Shown: positions 53,908 to 62,726, numbered from the stretch's first letter. The stretch is 64,000 bases of DNA from [Mycobacterium] crassicus (GCF_020181615.1 NZ_CP084029.1:3345895-3409894); one strand, 5' to 3'. Notes: generated by a model from the sequence alone, not told the origin. Translations and numbers: made by a program.

Positions 53908-55094
53908 GCACCGCCACACCGCCCGCCCTCAACCCCAACGATCCGCTCGGCTTGGACAGCACGCTCTCTGACGACGAGATCGCGGTGCGCGATACGGTCC
54001 GAAAATTCTGTGCCGAACACATCACCCCCTATGTCGCCGACTGGTTCGAGGCCGGCGATCTGCCCGTCGCCCGGGAACTGGCCAAGCAGTTCGGCGCGCT
54101 CGGACTACTGGGCATGCACCTGCACGGTTACGGGTGCGCCGGGGCGTCGGCCGTGCACTACGGGCTGGCCTGCCTGGAACTCGAAGCCGCCGACTCCGGC
54201 ATCCGGTCGCTGGTCAGCGTGCAGGGCTCGCTGGCGATGTTCGCGATCCACCACTACGGCTCCGAAGAACAGAAACAGCAGTGGCTGCCCGGCATGGCTG
54301 CCGGTGAGTTGATCGGCTGCTTCGGCCTCACCGAGCCCGATGTCGGATCCGACCCGGGCTCGATGCGGACCCGGGCCCGCCGCGACGGATCCGACTGGGT
54401 GCTCAACGGCCGCAAGATGTGGATCACCAACGGATCCATCGCCGACGTCGCCGTCGTCTGGGCGGCCACCGATGAAGGGATCCGCGGATTCGTCGTCCCG
54501 GCCGGTACCCCCGGCTTCTCGGCCAACACCATTCACCACAAACTGTCGCTGCGGGCCTCGATCACTTCCGAACTGGTGCTCGACGACGTGCGGCTGCCGG
54601 CCGCGGCGATGCTGCCCGGTGTGCTCGGGGTCAAGGGCCCGCTGGGCTGTCTGTCGGAGGCCCGCTACGGGATCGTCTGGGGCGCAATGGGAGCGGCACG
54701 TTCAGCCTGGGAGTCCGCGCTGGAGTATTCGACCCAGCGCACCCAGTTCGGCAAACCGATCGCCGGATTCCAGCTCACCCAGGCCAAATTCGTCGACATG
54801 GCCGTCGAGCTGCACAAGGGCCAACTGCTCTCCCTGCACCTGGGCCGGCTCAAGGACTCCGTCGGCCTGCGCCCCGAGCAGGTCAGCTTCGGCAAGCTCA
54901 ACAACACCCGCGAAGCCATCAAGATCTGCCGGGAGGCACGAACCATCTTGGGCGGCAACGGGATCTCGCTGGAATTCCCGGTTATTCGGCACATGGTCAA
55001 CCTGGAGTCGGTGCTCACCTACGAGGGCACCCCCGAGATGCACCAACTCGTTCTCGGCCAGGCATTCACCGGCATCAACGCCTTCCGCGGATAG
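53904..55094 (+). CDS. gcdH: Glutaryl-CoA dehydrogenase-type acyl-CoA dehydrogenase
   Basis: 396 residues. FAD/substrate motifs are CFGLTEPDVGSDPGSMRTRA and RKMWITNGSIADV. The C-terminal catalytic Glu is near 374 (LTYEGTPEMHQLVLGQ), and EARYGIVWGAMG is characteristic of GcdH. GcdH oxidises and decarboxylates glutaryl-CoA to crotonyl-CoA, which would finish degradation of the pimeloyl-CoA made by BadI after one beta-oxidation round. A ring-desaturating role is the alternative. Confidence 0.82.
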   Translation: MSTATPPALNPNDPLGLDSTLSDDEIAVRDTVRKFCAEHITPYVADWFEAGDLPVARELAKQFGALGLLGMHLHGYGCAGASAVHYGLACLELEAADSGIRSLVSVQGSLAMFAIHHYGSEEQKQQWLPGMAAGELIGCFGLTEPDVGSDPGSMRTRARRDGSDWVLNGRKMWITNGSIADVAVVWAATDEGIRGFVVPAGTPGFSANTIHHKLSLRASITSELVLDDVRLPAAAMLPGVLGVKGPLGCLSEARYGIVWGAMGAARSAWESALEYSTQRTQFGKPIAGFQLTQAKFVDMAVELHKGQLLSLHLGRLKDSVGLRPEQVSFGKLNNTREAIKICREARTILGGNGISLEFPVIRHMVNLESVLTYEGTPEMHQLVLGQAFTGINAFRG

Positions 55095-55105
55095 GACGGA
55101 CAACG

Positions 55106-56254
55106 ATGAGCACCACACTGGAGTACAGCCCCGAACACCGGCAGTTCCGGGAGATGGTCGCCGATTTCGTGCAGCAGAAGGTCATCGGAGAGCATGAGGA
55201 CCGGGAGCGGTCCGGCTGCTGGGATCGATCGCTGTTCACCGAAGCCGGCAAGCTCGGTCTGCTGGGATTCCCGGTTCCCGAGGAACTCGGCGGACCGGGT
55301 GTGCACGACTTCCGCTACCACGCCATCGTGATCGAAGAACTGCAGCGCGCCGGGGCGGCCGCCGAAGCCATCGCGTTCTCGCTGCAGAACGACGTGGTGC
55401 TGCCGTACCTGACCGAGCTGACCACACCCGAGCAGCGGCGGCGCTGGCTGCCCGGGGTGGTGACCGGCGAGACGGTGCTCGGTATCGCGATGACCGAGCC
55501 CGGCACCGGCAGCGACCTGGCCGGCATCCGCACTACCGCCCGCCGGGACGGCGATCACTACGTCGTCAACGGCGCGAAGACCTTCATCTCCAACGGCCAG
55601 ACCGGCGACCTGTTCGTCGTCGCGGTACGCACCGGAGACGACCGGCACCGGGGGTTGTCGCTACTGGTGGTCGAGGCCGACACGCCCGGTTTCGGTCGCG
55701 GCCGCAACCTGGAGAAGATCGGGCTGCACGCCCAGGACACCTCCGAGCTGACCTTCACCGACATGCGGGTGCCGGTCGCCAACCTGCTCGGTGAGGAGGG
55801 CCAGGGGTTCTTTCAGCTGGTGCGCAACCTGCCGCAGGAACGCCTGTCGCTGGGAGTCGGTGCGGTCGCCGCCGCCGAGGGCGTGTTGGCCGAGACGCTG
55901 AAGTACGTCCAGGAGCGTCGGGCATTCGGTTCACCGATCGCCGGCTTCCAGAACACTCAGTTCGTGCTGGCCGAGGTCGCCACCGAGCTCGACATCGCCC
56001 GCACCTTCCTCGACGACTGCATCGCAGAACACCTGAGGGGTCAGTTGACCGCCGCGCGCGCCGCCAAACTGAAGTGGTGGACCACCGACCTGCAGGTACG
56101 CACCGCGGATCGCTGCCTGCAACTGTTCGGCGGCTACGGTTACATGCGCGAGTACCCGGTGTCACGGGCATTCGTAGACGCCCGCATCCAGACGATCTAC
56201 GGCGGTACGACTGAGATCATGAAGACGATCATCGCCAAGGACCTGGGCATCTGA
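55106..56254 (+). CDS. Acyl-CoA dehydrogenase, possible AliB (ring desaturase)
   Basis: 382 residues. GIAMTEPGTGSDLAGIRTTA and KTFISNGQTGD are the FAD/substrate motifs. The C-terminal site reads IYGGTTEIM, so the usual catalytic Glu there is Gly. Instead NLPQERLSLG offers the Glu used as base in LCAD/isovaleryl-type enzymes. In this cluster it is the best candidate for cyclohexanecarboxyl-CoA dehydrogenase (AliB), but a pimeloyl-CoA dehydrogenase is equally consistent. Confidence 0.8.
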   Translation: MSTTLEYSPEHRQFREMVADFVQQKVIGEHEDRERSGCWDRSLFTEAGKLGLLGFPVPEELGGPGVHDFRYHAIVIEELQRAGAAAEAIAFSLQNDVVLPYLTELTTPEQRRRWLPGVVTGETVLGIAMTEPGTGSDLAGIRTTARRDGDHYVVNGAKTFISNGQTGDLFVVAVRTGDDRHRGLSLLVVEADTPGFGRGRNLEKIGLHAQDTSELTFTDMRVPVANLLGEEGQGFFQLVRNLPQERLSLGVGAVAAAEGVLAETLKYVQERRAFGSPIAGFQNTQFVLAEVATELDIARTFLDDCIAEHLRGQLTAARAAKLKWWTTDLQVRTADRCLQLFGGYGYMREYPVSRAFVDARIQTIYGGTTEIMKTIIAKDLGI

Positions 56255-56280
56255 GGACCGATTGCCGATAGGAGGAGATC

Positions 56281-56925
56281 ATGACCGTCGACTATGGTCA
56301 GCTGCCCGTCGAGGAGGCGGTGCGCGCGGCCCGCACTGATTCACGGCGCCGTCAGATCCTCGATGCCGCCGTCAAAGTCATGCAGCGGACCGGCTTCCAC
56401 CAGATGTCGATGCAGGAACTGGCCACCGAAGCCGACGTGAGTGTCGGGCTGATCTACAAGTACTTCGGCGGCAAAGAGGACCTGCTGCTGGCGACCATCA
56501 TGCGGATCCAGGACGCGTTCCGCGACCAGCTCGCCCCTGTCATCGCCGCCGCCGGCGACGACCCGGTCGCCCAGTTGACGGCCGGCATCCGGCGCTACAT
56601 CGAGATCGTGGATGAGAACCTGGACGCGGTGGTGCTGACCTATCGGGAGAGCCGCACCCTGGATGCGGCCGGACGCACGCAGATCAAGGACCTCGAAATA
56701 TCCAGTGCCGCGCCGCTTCGCACCGTCATCGAGGCCGGGATCGCCGCGGGGGTGTTCGGCGATGTCGATGTGGACCTGATGGTCTTCGACATCATGCTGC
56801 TCGCGCACGGGTGGGCGCTCAAGCACTGGCACTTCGGCGAGCTGTACAGCCTCGACGAGTACATCGGGCTGCAGACCCGCTTCGCGCTCAATTCGCTCAT
56901 GCGCACCGGTACCGCCGATGAGTGA
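56281..56925 (+). CDS. TetR-family regulator of the alicyclic-acid cluster
   Basis: 214 residues, preceded by AGGAGGAG. The helix-turn-helix is MSMQELATEADVSVGLIYKYF and the C-terminal domain is helical. It follows the acyl-CoA dehydrogenase by 26 bp and overlaps the next gene by 8 bp, so it is part of the operon it probably represses. It likely senses an acyl-CoA and binds the ATTCAT/ATGAAT array at 50574-50610; that pairing is inferred. Confidence 0.87.
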   Translation: MTVDYGQLPVEEAVRAARTDSRRRQILDAAVKVMQRTGFHQMSMQELATEADVSVGLIYKYFGGKEDLLLATIMRIQDAFRDQLAPVIAAAGDDPVAQLTAGIRRYIEIVDENLDAVVLTYRESRTLDAAGRTQIKDLEISSAAPLRTVIEAGIAAGVFGDVDVDLMVFDIMLLAHGWALKHWHFGELYSLDEYIGLQTRFALNSLMRTGTADE

Positions 56926-57913
56926 GCCACGGTTCTACGTCACCGCGCCGATCCCCGACCCCGGACTGCCGATGCTGCGCGCCGCGGGCAGCGTCGAGAT
57001 GCCCGACGTGGCACCGGATCCGGCCGCGCTGCGGCGGGCCTGTGAGTCCGGTGACTACGACGTGATCATCGCGCAGGTCCGCAATCCGTTCGACGCAGAC
57101 CTGTTACGTACAGCCAGGATTCGCGGCATCTCGAATTTCGCGGTCGGATACGACAACATCGACGTGGCGGCGGCCACCGCCAACGCGGTGATGGTCGGCA
57201 ACACCCCCGATGTGCTCACCGACGCCACCGCCGACATCGCGGTGCTACTGATGCTGGCGGTGGGTCGCCGGGCGGTGGAGGCGGATACGTTCGTGCGCAC
57301 CGGGCATTTCTCCGGGTGGCGACCGGACATGTTCTTAGGTCGCGACATCTCCGGCGCCACCCTGGGGCTGGCCGGGTTCGGTCGCATCGGCCGCGCCACC
57401 GCGCGCCGGGCACTCGGCTTCGGCATGCGGGTACTGTTCAGTCCGCGCCCGCCGGGTGACCGGCACGTCGGTGACGACGAGCTCGGCGAGTTCGCCGGGC
57501 GGGTTCGCCAGGTCGGCTGGGCTGAGCTGGTGGGCTCCAGTGACTATCTGTCGCTGCATGTCCCGCTCACCGCCGAGACTCGTCATCTGGTGAACGCCGA
57601 GGTGCTACGGGCCATGAAATCGACCGCGGTGCTGATCAACACCGCGCGGGGCCCGGTCGTCGACGAGGACGCGCTGGTGGCGGCGCTCAAGGCCGGTGAG
57701 ATCGCCGGAGCAGGCCTGGACGTCTACGAGCACGAGCCGCAGCTGGCCGCCGGCCTGGCCGAGGTACCGAACACCGTGCTGCTCCCCCACATCGGCAGTG
57801 CCACGGTCTCGGTGCGCGCGGAGATGGCCAGGCTGTGCGCCGAGAACGCGATCGCGATGGCCCGCGGCGTCGTTCCGCCGCACCCGGTCAACCCGGAGGC
57901 CTGGAGGTCCTGA
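56918..57913 (+). CDS. D-2-hydroxyacid dehydrogenase (glyoxylate/hydroxypyruvate reductase type)
   Basis: 331 residues. The Rossmann fold is GLAGFGRIGRATARRALGFG. The catalytic Arg is in NTARGPVVDEDAL, Glu in GLDVYEHEP and His in VLLPHIGSAT. It reduces 2-keto acids with NAD(P)H. The start lies inside the tetR 3' end (8-bp overlap). Its place in alicyclic-acid breakdown is unclear; it may handle glyoxylate-type side products or be an unrelated passenger. Confidence 0.87.
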   Translation: MSEPRFYVTAPIPDPGLPMLRAAGSVEMPDVAPDPAALRRACESGDYDVIIAQVRNPFDADLLRTARIRGISNFAVGYDNIDVAAATANAVMVGNTPDVLTDATADIAVLLMLAVGRRAVEADTFVRTGHFSGWRPDMFLGRDISGATLGLAGFGRIGRATARRALGFGMRVLFSPRPPGDRHVGDDELGEFAGRVRQVGWAELVGSSDYLSLHVPLTAETRHLVNAEVLRAMKSTAVLINTARGPVVDEDALVAALKAGEIAGAGLDVYEHEPQLAAGLAEVPNTVLLPHIGSATVSVRAEMARLCAENAIAMARGVVPPHPVNPEAWRS

Positions 57914-57926
57914 CGCCCGTTGTGCG

Positions 57927-58694
57927 CTACTGCGCGGATTTGGAGTCGCCGTCAATCGGAATCGTCTGTCCCGAAATCGATTTCGCCACATCGGAGGCGA
58001 GAAAGACACACAGTGCACCGATCTCGGCGGGGTCGACGAAGCGTTTGATCGACTGATTGCTCAACGCATCGGCGGTGACCGCGTCGAGGCTTCGACCTCC
58101 GGCATCGGCCCTGCCCTGCAGGGCGCGCCGCAGGCGCTCTCCGGCAACAGCTCCGGGGGCGATCGTGTTGACCCGGATACCCGCATCACCCAGTTCACCG
58201 GCGAGAGTCTCGGCGAAACCGATGAGTCCACGTTTGGTGGTCGCGTACGGGCTGCGGTCGGGATAGCCGAACCGCCCGCCCAGGGACGACATGATCAGGA
58301 TGACGCCGGCATCGGACTGTTTCAGGAACGGGATGGCAAGCCTGGTGACGTTGAAGGTGCCGGTCAGATTCACCGCGATGACCGCATCCCAGTCATCGGG
58401 GTCCATCTGCTCCACCGATACCGTCGGGCCAGAGACGCCGGCATTGTTGACCAACACGTCGATGCCGCCGAGTTTCTCGACCGCGTCGACGATGAACGCC
58501 TCCACCGAGGACCGGTTCGACACATCACACACGGTTCCGGTGATCAAAGCGTCGTCGTCGATGACTCGCTGCAGCACCTCAGCGCTGATGTCGCAGATAT
58601 GCACGCGGTCGCCCTGCGCAGCAAAGTCTTTGGCGATCGCCAGCCCGATGCCGGAGGCTGCTGCGGTCACCACGACCCGTCGCGGGTCACTCAT
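57927..58694 (-). CDS. SDR-family oxidoreductase at the end of the pca operon
   Basis: 255 residues. SDR motifs are NNAG (VLVNNAGVSG), the Ser in IMSSLGGRFGY and YxxxK in PYATTKRGL. The cofactor loop reads VTAAASGIG, with Ala in place of the first Gly of TGxxxGIG. Substrate unknown. Its ATG overlaps the lipocalin-like gene stop by 4 bp, making it the sixth gene of the pcaF operon. Confidence 0.82.
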   Translation of the reverse strand: MSDPRRVVVTAAASGIGLAIAKDFAAQGDRVHICDISAEVLQRVIDDDALITGTVCDVSNRSSVEAFIVDAVEKLGGIDVLVNNAGVSGPTVSVEQMDPDDWDAVIAVNLTGTFNVTRLAIPFLKQSDAGVILIMSSLGGRFGYPDRSPYATTKRGLIGFAETLAGELGDAGIRVNTIAPGAVAGERLRRALQGRADAGGRSLDAVTADALSNQSIKRFVDPAEIGALCVFLASDVAKSISGQTIPIDGDSKSAQ

Positions 58695-59164
58695 TTCGAA
58701 TGCCCGGGGTTGGGTTCGGCGCGACGCCAGACCAGAACCGAGTTGACGATCTTGCCACCGGACCGAATCGGTGCCGTCGTCCCCAGTTGCAAGGTGTCCC
58801 CTTCGATTCTGACCGCCCGCGGCTGGGTCTGGCCGATCCAGTTGGGGTACAGCGACACGAACATCGAATGGGTGAGCGTCTGCTGCTCCTCGTCGACGTG
58901 GAAGGGGCCCGAATACGCGATGTAGGACCGCGCTTCGGCAACGTAGTCCTCGGTCGTGGCGTCGAACCAGTCCCCCGACGCGAAGGCCGGCCGGTCGGGT
59001 TTGGACAGCTGCGCGGACATGTAACCGTCGGGGGTGTACATGATGATGCCGCGCGGTTGGTCGCCGAGGGGTTCAAACGGCTCGGAGCCGTCCACCGGAA
59101 TCTCGTGATATGACACCAGCTTCCAGGCACCGATCAGCTGCGACCGCAAACCTTCAGCCACCAC
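58691..59164 (-). CDS. Lipocalin-like domain protein
   Basis: 157 residues. It begins LIGAWKLVSYHEIPVDGS and contains GIIMYTPDGYMSAQL and FVSLYPNWIGQTQPRAV, the pattern of the Lipocalin_5 family (small beta-barrels). There is no signal peptide, so it is probably cytoplasmic and binds a small hydrophobic molecule. It sits between pcaJ (5 bp) and the SDR gene (4-bp overlap), which suggests a helper role in the same pathway. Confidence 0.75.
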   Translation of the reverse strand: MVAEGLRSQLIGAWKLVSYHEIPVDGSEPFEPLGDQPRGIIMYTPDGYMSAQLSKPDRPAFASGDWFDATTEDYVAEARSYIAYSGPFHVDEEQQTLTHSMFVSLYPNWIGQTQPRAVRIEGDTLQLGTTAPIRSGGKIVNSVLVWRRAEPNPGHSK

Positions 59165-59169
59165 TGCCC

Positions 59170-59826
59170 CTATCCGACAAAAGAATCCGCGCTGATGCGG
59201 TCACGCACCGGCGCAGCGGTTTTCGCGACAACCTCGTCATGACTCACCCCGGGCGCCAGCTCCACCAGATCGAAGCCGTCCCCGGCCACGTCGAGCACCC
59301 CGAGGTCGGTGATCACCCGGCTGACCACGCCACGCCCGGTCAGCGGAAGATCGCAGGCCGCAACGAGTTTGGCGTCCCCGGCCTTGGTGGTGTGATCCAT
59401 CAGCACGATGACCCGCTCCACGCCGCTGACCAGGTCCATCGCGCCGCCCATGCCCTTGACCATGGCGCCGGGCACCATCCAGTTGGCCAGGTCGCCGTTG
59501 GCCGCGACCTGCATACCGCCGAGCACCGCGACGTCGACGTGGCCGCCGCGGATCATCGCGAAGCTGGTGGCCGAGTCGAAGTACGACGCCCCGGGCAGCA
59601 CGGTCACGGTCTGCTTCCCGGCGTTGATCAGATCTGGGTCGACCTCGTCGTCGTAGGGGAACGGTCCCACGCCGAGGATGCCGTTCTCGGCGTGCAGGGT
59701 GATGCTGGAGTCCTCCGGCAGGTAGCCGGGGATCAGCGTCGGCAGCCCGATACCGAGGTTGACGTAGTCGCCGTCGTGCAGCTCCTGCGCCGCCCGGGCC
59801 GCCATCTCGTTGCGGGTCCAGCTCAT
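59170..59826 (-). CDS. pcaJ: 3-oxoadipate CoA-transferase subunit B
   Basis: 218 residues. The active-site glutamate is Glu47 in [26 protein letters not shown] and [12 protein letters not shown] are family motifs. With PcaI it moves CoA from succinyl-CoA to 3-oxoadipate. The SCOT family is closely related, but the pcaF and pcaD neighbours settle the role. Its start overlaps the pcaI stop by 4 bp. Confidence 0.92.
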   Translation of the reverse strand: MSWTRNEMAARAAQELHDGDYVNLGIGLPTLIPGYLPEDSSITLHAENGILGVGPFPYDDEVDPDLINAGKQTVTVLPGASYFDSATSFAMIRGGHVDVAVLGGMQVAANGDLANWMVPGAMVKGMGGAMDLVSGVERVIVLMDHTTKAGDAKLVAACDLPLTGRGVVSRVITDLGVLDVAGDGFDLVELAPGVSHDEVVAKTAAPVRDRISADSFVG

Positions 59827-60599
59827 CGGGCCGCCTCCTGTTCTCGGGTGGTGCGCTTCTCGATGTCCTTGCGGGCCGCCTGCTCCGGTGTCAGCTCGAG
59901 GATGCGTTTGACGAAAATGCCGGGCAGGTGGATCGAATCCGGAGCCAGTTCACCGACCTCGACGACCTGCTCGGCCTCGACGATCGTGATCCGCCCGGAC
60001 ATCGCGGCCGACGGGTTGAAATTGCGTGCCGCGGCGTGGAACTGGCAGTTACCCGCCTTGTCTGCCACGGCCGCGCGCACCAGCGCGAAGTCGGTGACGA
60101 TCCCCTCCTCGAGCACCATGTCCTTGCCGAGGAAGCTGCGCACCTCCTTGGGCGGTGAGGCGATCGCGATGCTGCCGTCGGGGTGGTACCGCCAGGGCAG
60201 GCCGCCTTCGGCGACGGCGGTCCCGACCCCGGTCGGGGTGAAGAACGCGCCGATCCCGCTGCCCCCGGCGCGCATTCGCTCGGCCAGGGTGCCCTGCGGC
60301 GTGAGCTCCACGGTGAGTTCGCCGGCCAGGTACTGACGGGCGAATTCCTTGTTCTCGCCGACGTAGGAGGCGATCACCCGGCTGATCCGGTGCTCGTCGA
60401 GCAGCAACCCCAGCCCCGCACCGTCGACGCCGCAGTTGTTCGACACGATCGTCAGATCGCTCGCGCCCTGTGCCAACAGTGCCTCGATGAGAAACCACGG
60501 GATACCGGCCAGTCCGAAACCGCCGACGGCCAGGCTGGCACCGTGTGGGATGTCGGCGACTGCCGCGGCGGCCGAGTCGACCAATTTGTTCAGCGTCAT
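59823..60599 (-). CDS. pcaI: 3-oxoadipate CoA-transferase subunit A
   Basis: 258 residues. CoA-transferase alpha motifs are [24 protein letters not shown] and [17 protein letters not shown]. Partner of PcaJ. The ATG overlaps the pcaD stop by 4 bp. The last 20 residues are charged and helical. Confidence 0.92.
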   Translation of the reverse strand: MTLNKLVDSAAAAVADIPHGASLAVGGFGLAGIPWFLIEALLAQGASDLTIVSNNCGVDGAGLGLLLDEHRISRVIASYVGENKEFARQYLAGELTVELTPQGTLAERMRAGGSGIGAFFTPTGVGTAVAEGGLPWRYHPDGSIAIASPPKEVRSFLGKDMVLEEGIVTDFALVRAAVADKAGNCQFHAAARNFNPSAAMSGRITIVEAEQVVEVGELAPDSIHLPGIFVKRILELTPEQAARKDIEKRTTREQEAAR

Positions 60600-61366
60600 G
60601 ACTGCTCCAGGTGTTCGATGAGGGCCCGAGTGACGATGCCCGGCTGTTCGGCGTTGGCAAGGTGGGCGGCGTGCGGAACGACCAGCAGCCGGCCGTCTTT
60701 GACGCCGGCTGCGATCTCGTCGAGTTTCGCCGGCGGGGTGGCCGGGTCGTCGGCGCCGGCGATCGCCAGCGTCGGCGCGGTGATCGATGCCAGGTCGGCG
60801 CGCAGGTCCATCGCCGCGATCACCTCACAGCATCCGGCGTAACCCTCGGCCGGTGTCGCTGCGACCATCGCCTCACTCTCCGAGCGGACATCCGGGTGCG
60901 CGGCAAGGTACTCCGCGGTGAACCAGCGCTGCACGACAGCGGCGGCGACGCTGCTGCTGTCGTTGGCCCGGACCGTCGCGGCCCGCTCCGTCCAGGCGTC
61001 GGCCGGCGGCAGCTGGGCGCCGGTGCACAGCACGGCCATCCGCTCGACCCGTTCGGGGTTGCGGGCCGCCACCCGCATCGCGGTCATCCCGCCCAGCGAC
61101 AGCCCGACCAGGTGCGCCCGCTGCACCCCGAGCCGGTCCAGCAGTGCCACGGCGTCGTCGGCCAGGTCATCGATCGTGTACGGGCCGGCCGGGACCGGGG
61201 ATCCGCCGTGACCACGGGTGTCGTAGCGCACCACCCGGAACCGCTCCTGCAGCGCACCGATCTGCGCGTCCCACATCCGGTGGGTGGAACCCAGCGAATT
61301 CGACAGCAGCACAACGGGTCCGTCTTCGGGGCCGGTGACCACCGCGTGGACCTCGACGGCGCTCAT
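60596..61366 (-). CDS. pcaD: 3-oxoadipate enol-lactonase
   Basis: 256 residues from the ATG at 61366, which overlaps the pcaF stop (ATGA). Alpha/beta hydrolase with LLSNSLGSTHRMW (oxyanion region), the nucleophile Ser90 in VGLSLGGMTA and the terminal His in VVPHAAHLAN. It opens the enol-lactone made by CatC to 3-oxoadipate, linking the cat genes to the pca genes. A fused PcaC decarboxylase, seen in some actinobacteria, is absent; the catechol branch does not need it. Confidence 0.93.
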   Translation of the reverse strand: MSAVEVHAVVTGPEDGPVVLLSNSLGSTHRMWDAQIGALQERFRVVRYDTRGHGGSPVPAGPYTIDDLADDAVALLDRLGVQRAHLVGLSLGGMTAMRVAARNPERVERMAVLCTGAQLPPADAWTERAATVRANDSSSVAAAVVQRWFTAEYLAAHPDVRSESEAMVAATPAEGYAGCCEVIAAMDLRADLASITAPTLAIAGADDPATPPAKLDEIAAGVKDGRLLVVPHAAHLANAEQPGIVTRALIEHLEQS

Positions 61367-62586
61367 CGCACGGCCTCGAATACTGCGGCCAGTCCCTGAC
61401 CCCCGCCGATGCACATGGTTTCCAGGACGTAGCGGGCATCACGACGCTGCGCTTCGTAGGCCGCGGTGGCCAGCATCCGCGCGCCGGTGGCTCCGATCGG
61501 GTGGCCGAGCGAGATCCCGGACCCGTTCGGGTTGAGGCGCTCGTCGAGCGGGTCGATCTTCCACTCCGCCAAAACGGCCAGCACTTGCGCAGCGAACGCC
61601 TCGTTGAGCTCGATCAGGTCGATCTCGTCGAGGGTGAGTCCGGCCCGGCCCAGCGCGGCAGCAGTGGCGCCAACCGGGCCGAGACCCATCGTCTCGGGCG
61701 CACAGCCGGTGACCGTCCAAGATCGCAGCGCCAGAAGCGGTGTGAGGCCGTGCTTCTCAGCGTTATCCCGGGTGGTCACCACGCACATCGCTGCGCCGTC
61801 GTTCTGCCCGGAGGCGTTGCCAGCGGTGACGGTGGAATCTGGGTCGACGTCCTTCCGGATCGGCCGCAGCGTGGCCAGCTGCTCGGCAGTGACGTCGGCG
61901 CGCGGGTGCTCATCGCGATCAACGCTGATATCGGGCCTGCCGCGCTTGCCGGGGATAGTCACCGGGATGAGTTCGTCGGCGAATTTCCCGTCCCGCTGAG
62001 CGGCGACGGCACGCTGGTGCGAGCGGACCGCCAACTCGTCCTGCTCCTCCCGAGACAAATCGTAGATGGCACGCAGGTTCTCCGCCGTCTCGATCATGCC
62101 GCCGTTGACCGGATGGTTGACGCCGCCCGCTGTTTCACGCGCCCGGTCCAGCCTGTCCATCAGGGCGACGCCGCCCTGCCGGATCCCCGAGCGCAGCCCC
62201 AGTGCGTAGTGCTCGACGTTCGACATCGATTCCGCGCCGCCGGCGATCACCAGCCCGGCGGCTCCGGTGGCGACCTGACCGGCGGCGTACAGGACAGCCT
62301 GCAGGCCGGCGCCGCAGCGGCGATCAACCTGGGCGCCGGGGACGCCGACGCCCAGCCCGGCGTCCAGCGCGGCGATTCGGCCGATCGCCGGCGCCTCACC
62401 GCTGGGATAACCATTGCCAAGAATGACATCGTCGACATCGCCCTCGCCGAGCCCGGTACGGCGGATGAGTTCACGCAGGACGGTGGTGGCCAGGGCGGCC
62501 GCTGACAGCGGTGCCAGCTTGCCGCCCATTCGGCCGACCGGGGTTCGCAACGGCGCACAGATCACGACATCGACGGATTCGGTCAT
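61363..62586 (-). CDS. pcaF: 3-oxoadipyl-CoA thiolase
   Basis: 407 residues. Thiolase catalytic set: Cys91 in VDRRCGAGLQAV, His362 in SLGHPIGATGAR and Cys392 in ETMCIGGGQGLA. It cleaves 3-oxoadipyl-CoA to succinyl-CoA and acetyl-CoA. It is the first gene of the minus-strand pcaF-D-I-J-lipocalin-SDR operon. Sequence alone cannot exclude a general acetyl-CoA acetyltransferase, but context is strong. Confidence 0.92.
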   Translation of the reverse strand: MTESVDVVICAPLRTPVGRMGGKLAPLSAAALATTVLRELIRRTGLGEGDVDDVILGNGYPSGEAPAIGRIAALDAGLGVGVPGAQVDRRCGAGLQAVLYAAGQVATGAAGLVIAGGAESMSNVEHYALGLRSGIRQGGVALMDRLDRARETAGGVNHPVNGGMIETAENLRAIYDLSREEQDELAVRSHQRAVAAQRDGKFADELIPVTIPGKRGRPDISVDRDEHPRADVTAEQLATLRPIRKDVDPDSTVTAGNASGQNDGAAMCVVTTRDNAEKHGLTPLLALRSWTVTGCAPETMGLGPVGATAAALGRAGLTLDEIDLIELNEAFAAQVLAVLAEWKIDPLDERLNPNGSGISLGHPIGATGARMLATAAYEAQRRDARYVLETMCIGGGQGLAAVFEAVR

Positions 62587-62622
62587 GTCCCCACCGTAAC
62601 TACCAGCAATAATATTTTGAAG

Positions 62623-62665
62623 TATTGATTATTGCGCGATTGATCAATATCGGTTATCAATAATC
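62623..62665. promoter_or_regulatory. ATTGAT half-site array upstream of pcaF
   Basis: The AT-rich 140 bp between pcaF and the DUF732 gene hold TATTGATTATTG (62623-62634), the palindrome ATTGATCAAT (62639-62648) and TTATCAATAATC (62654-62665): four ATTGAT half-sites, two on each strand, as nested dyads. This looks like an operator for a dimeric or tetrameric regulator of the pca operon. No gene lies in 62587-62726. Confidence 0.72.
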
Positions 62666-62726
62666 GACGCGACGTCGAGAACCCGGTCCACAAACGACAC
62701 CAGGCGATCCCTACCGCCGGTGCTTC

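Noticed and set aside
39746..62586. Genomic island with integrase, transposase or att sites
   Set aside because: No mobile-element gene, IS end or flanking direct repeat was seen; base composition resembles the rest of the window.
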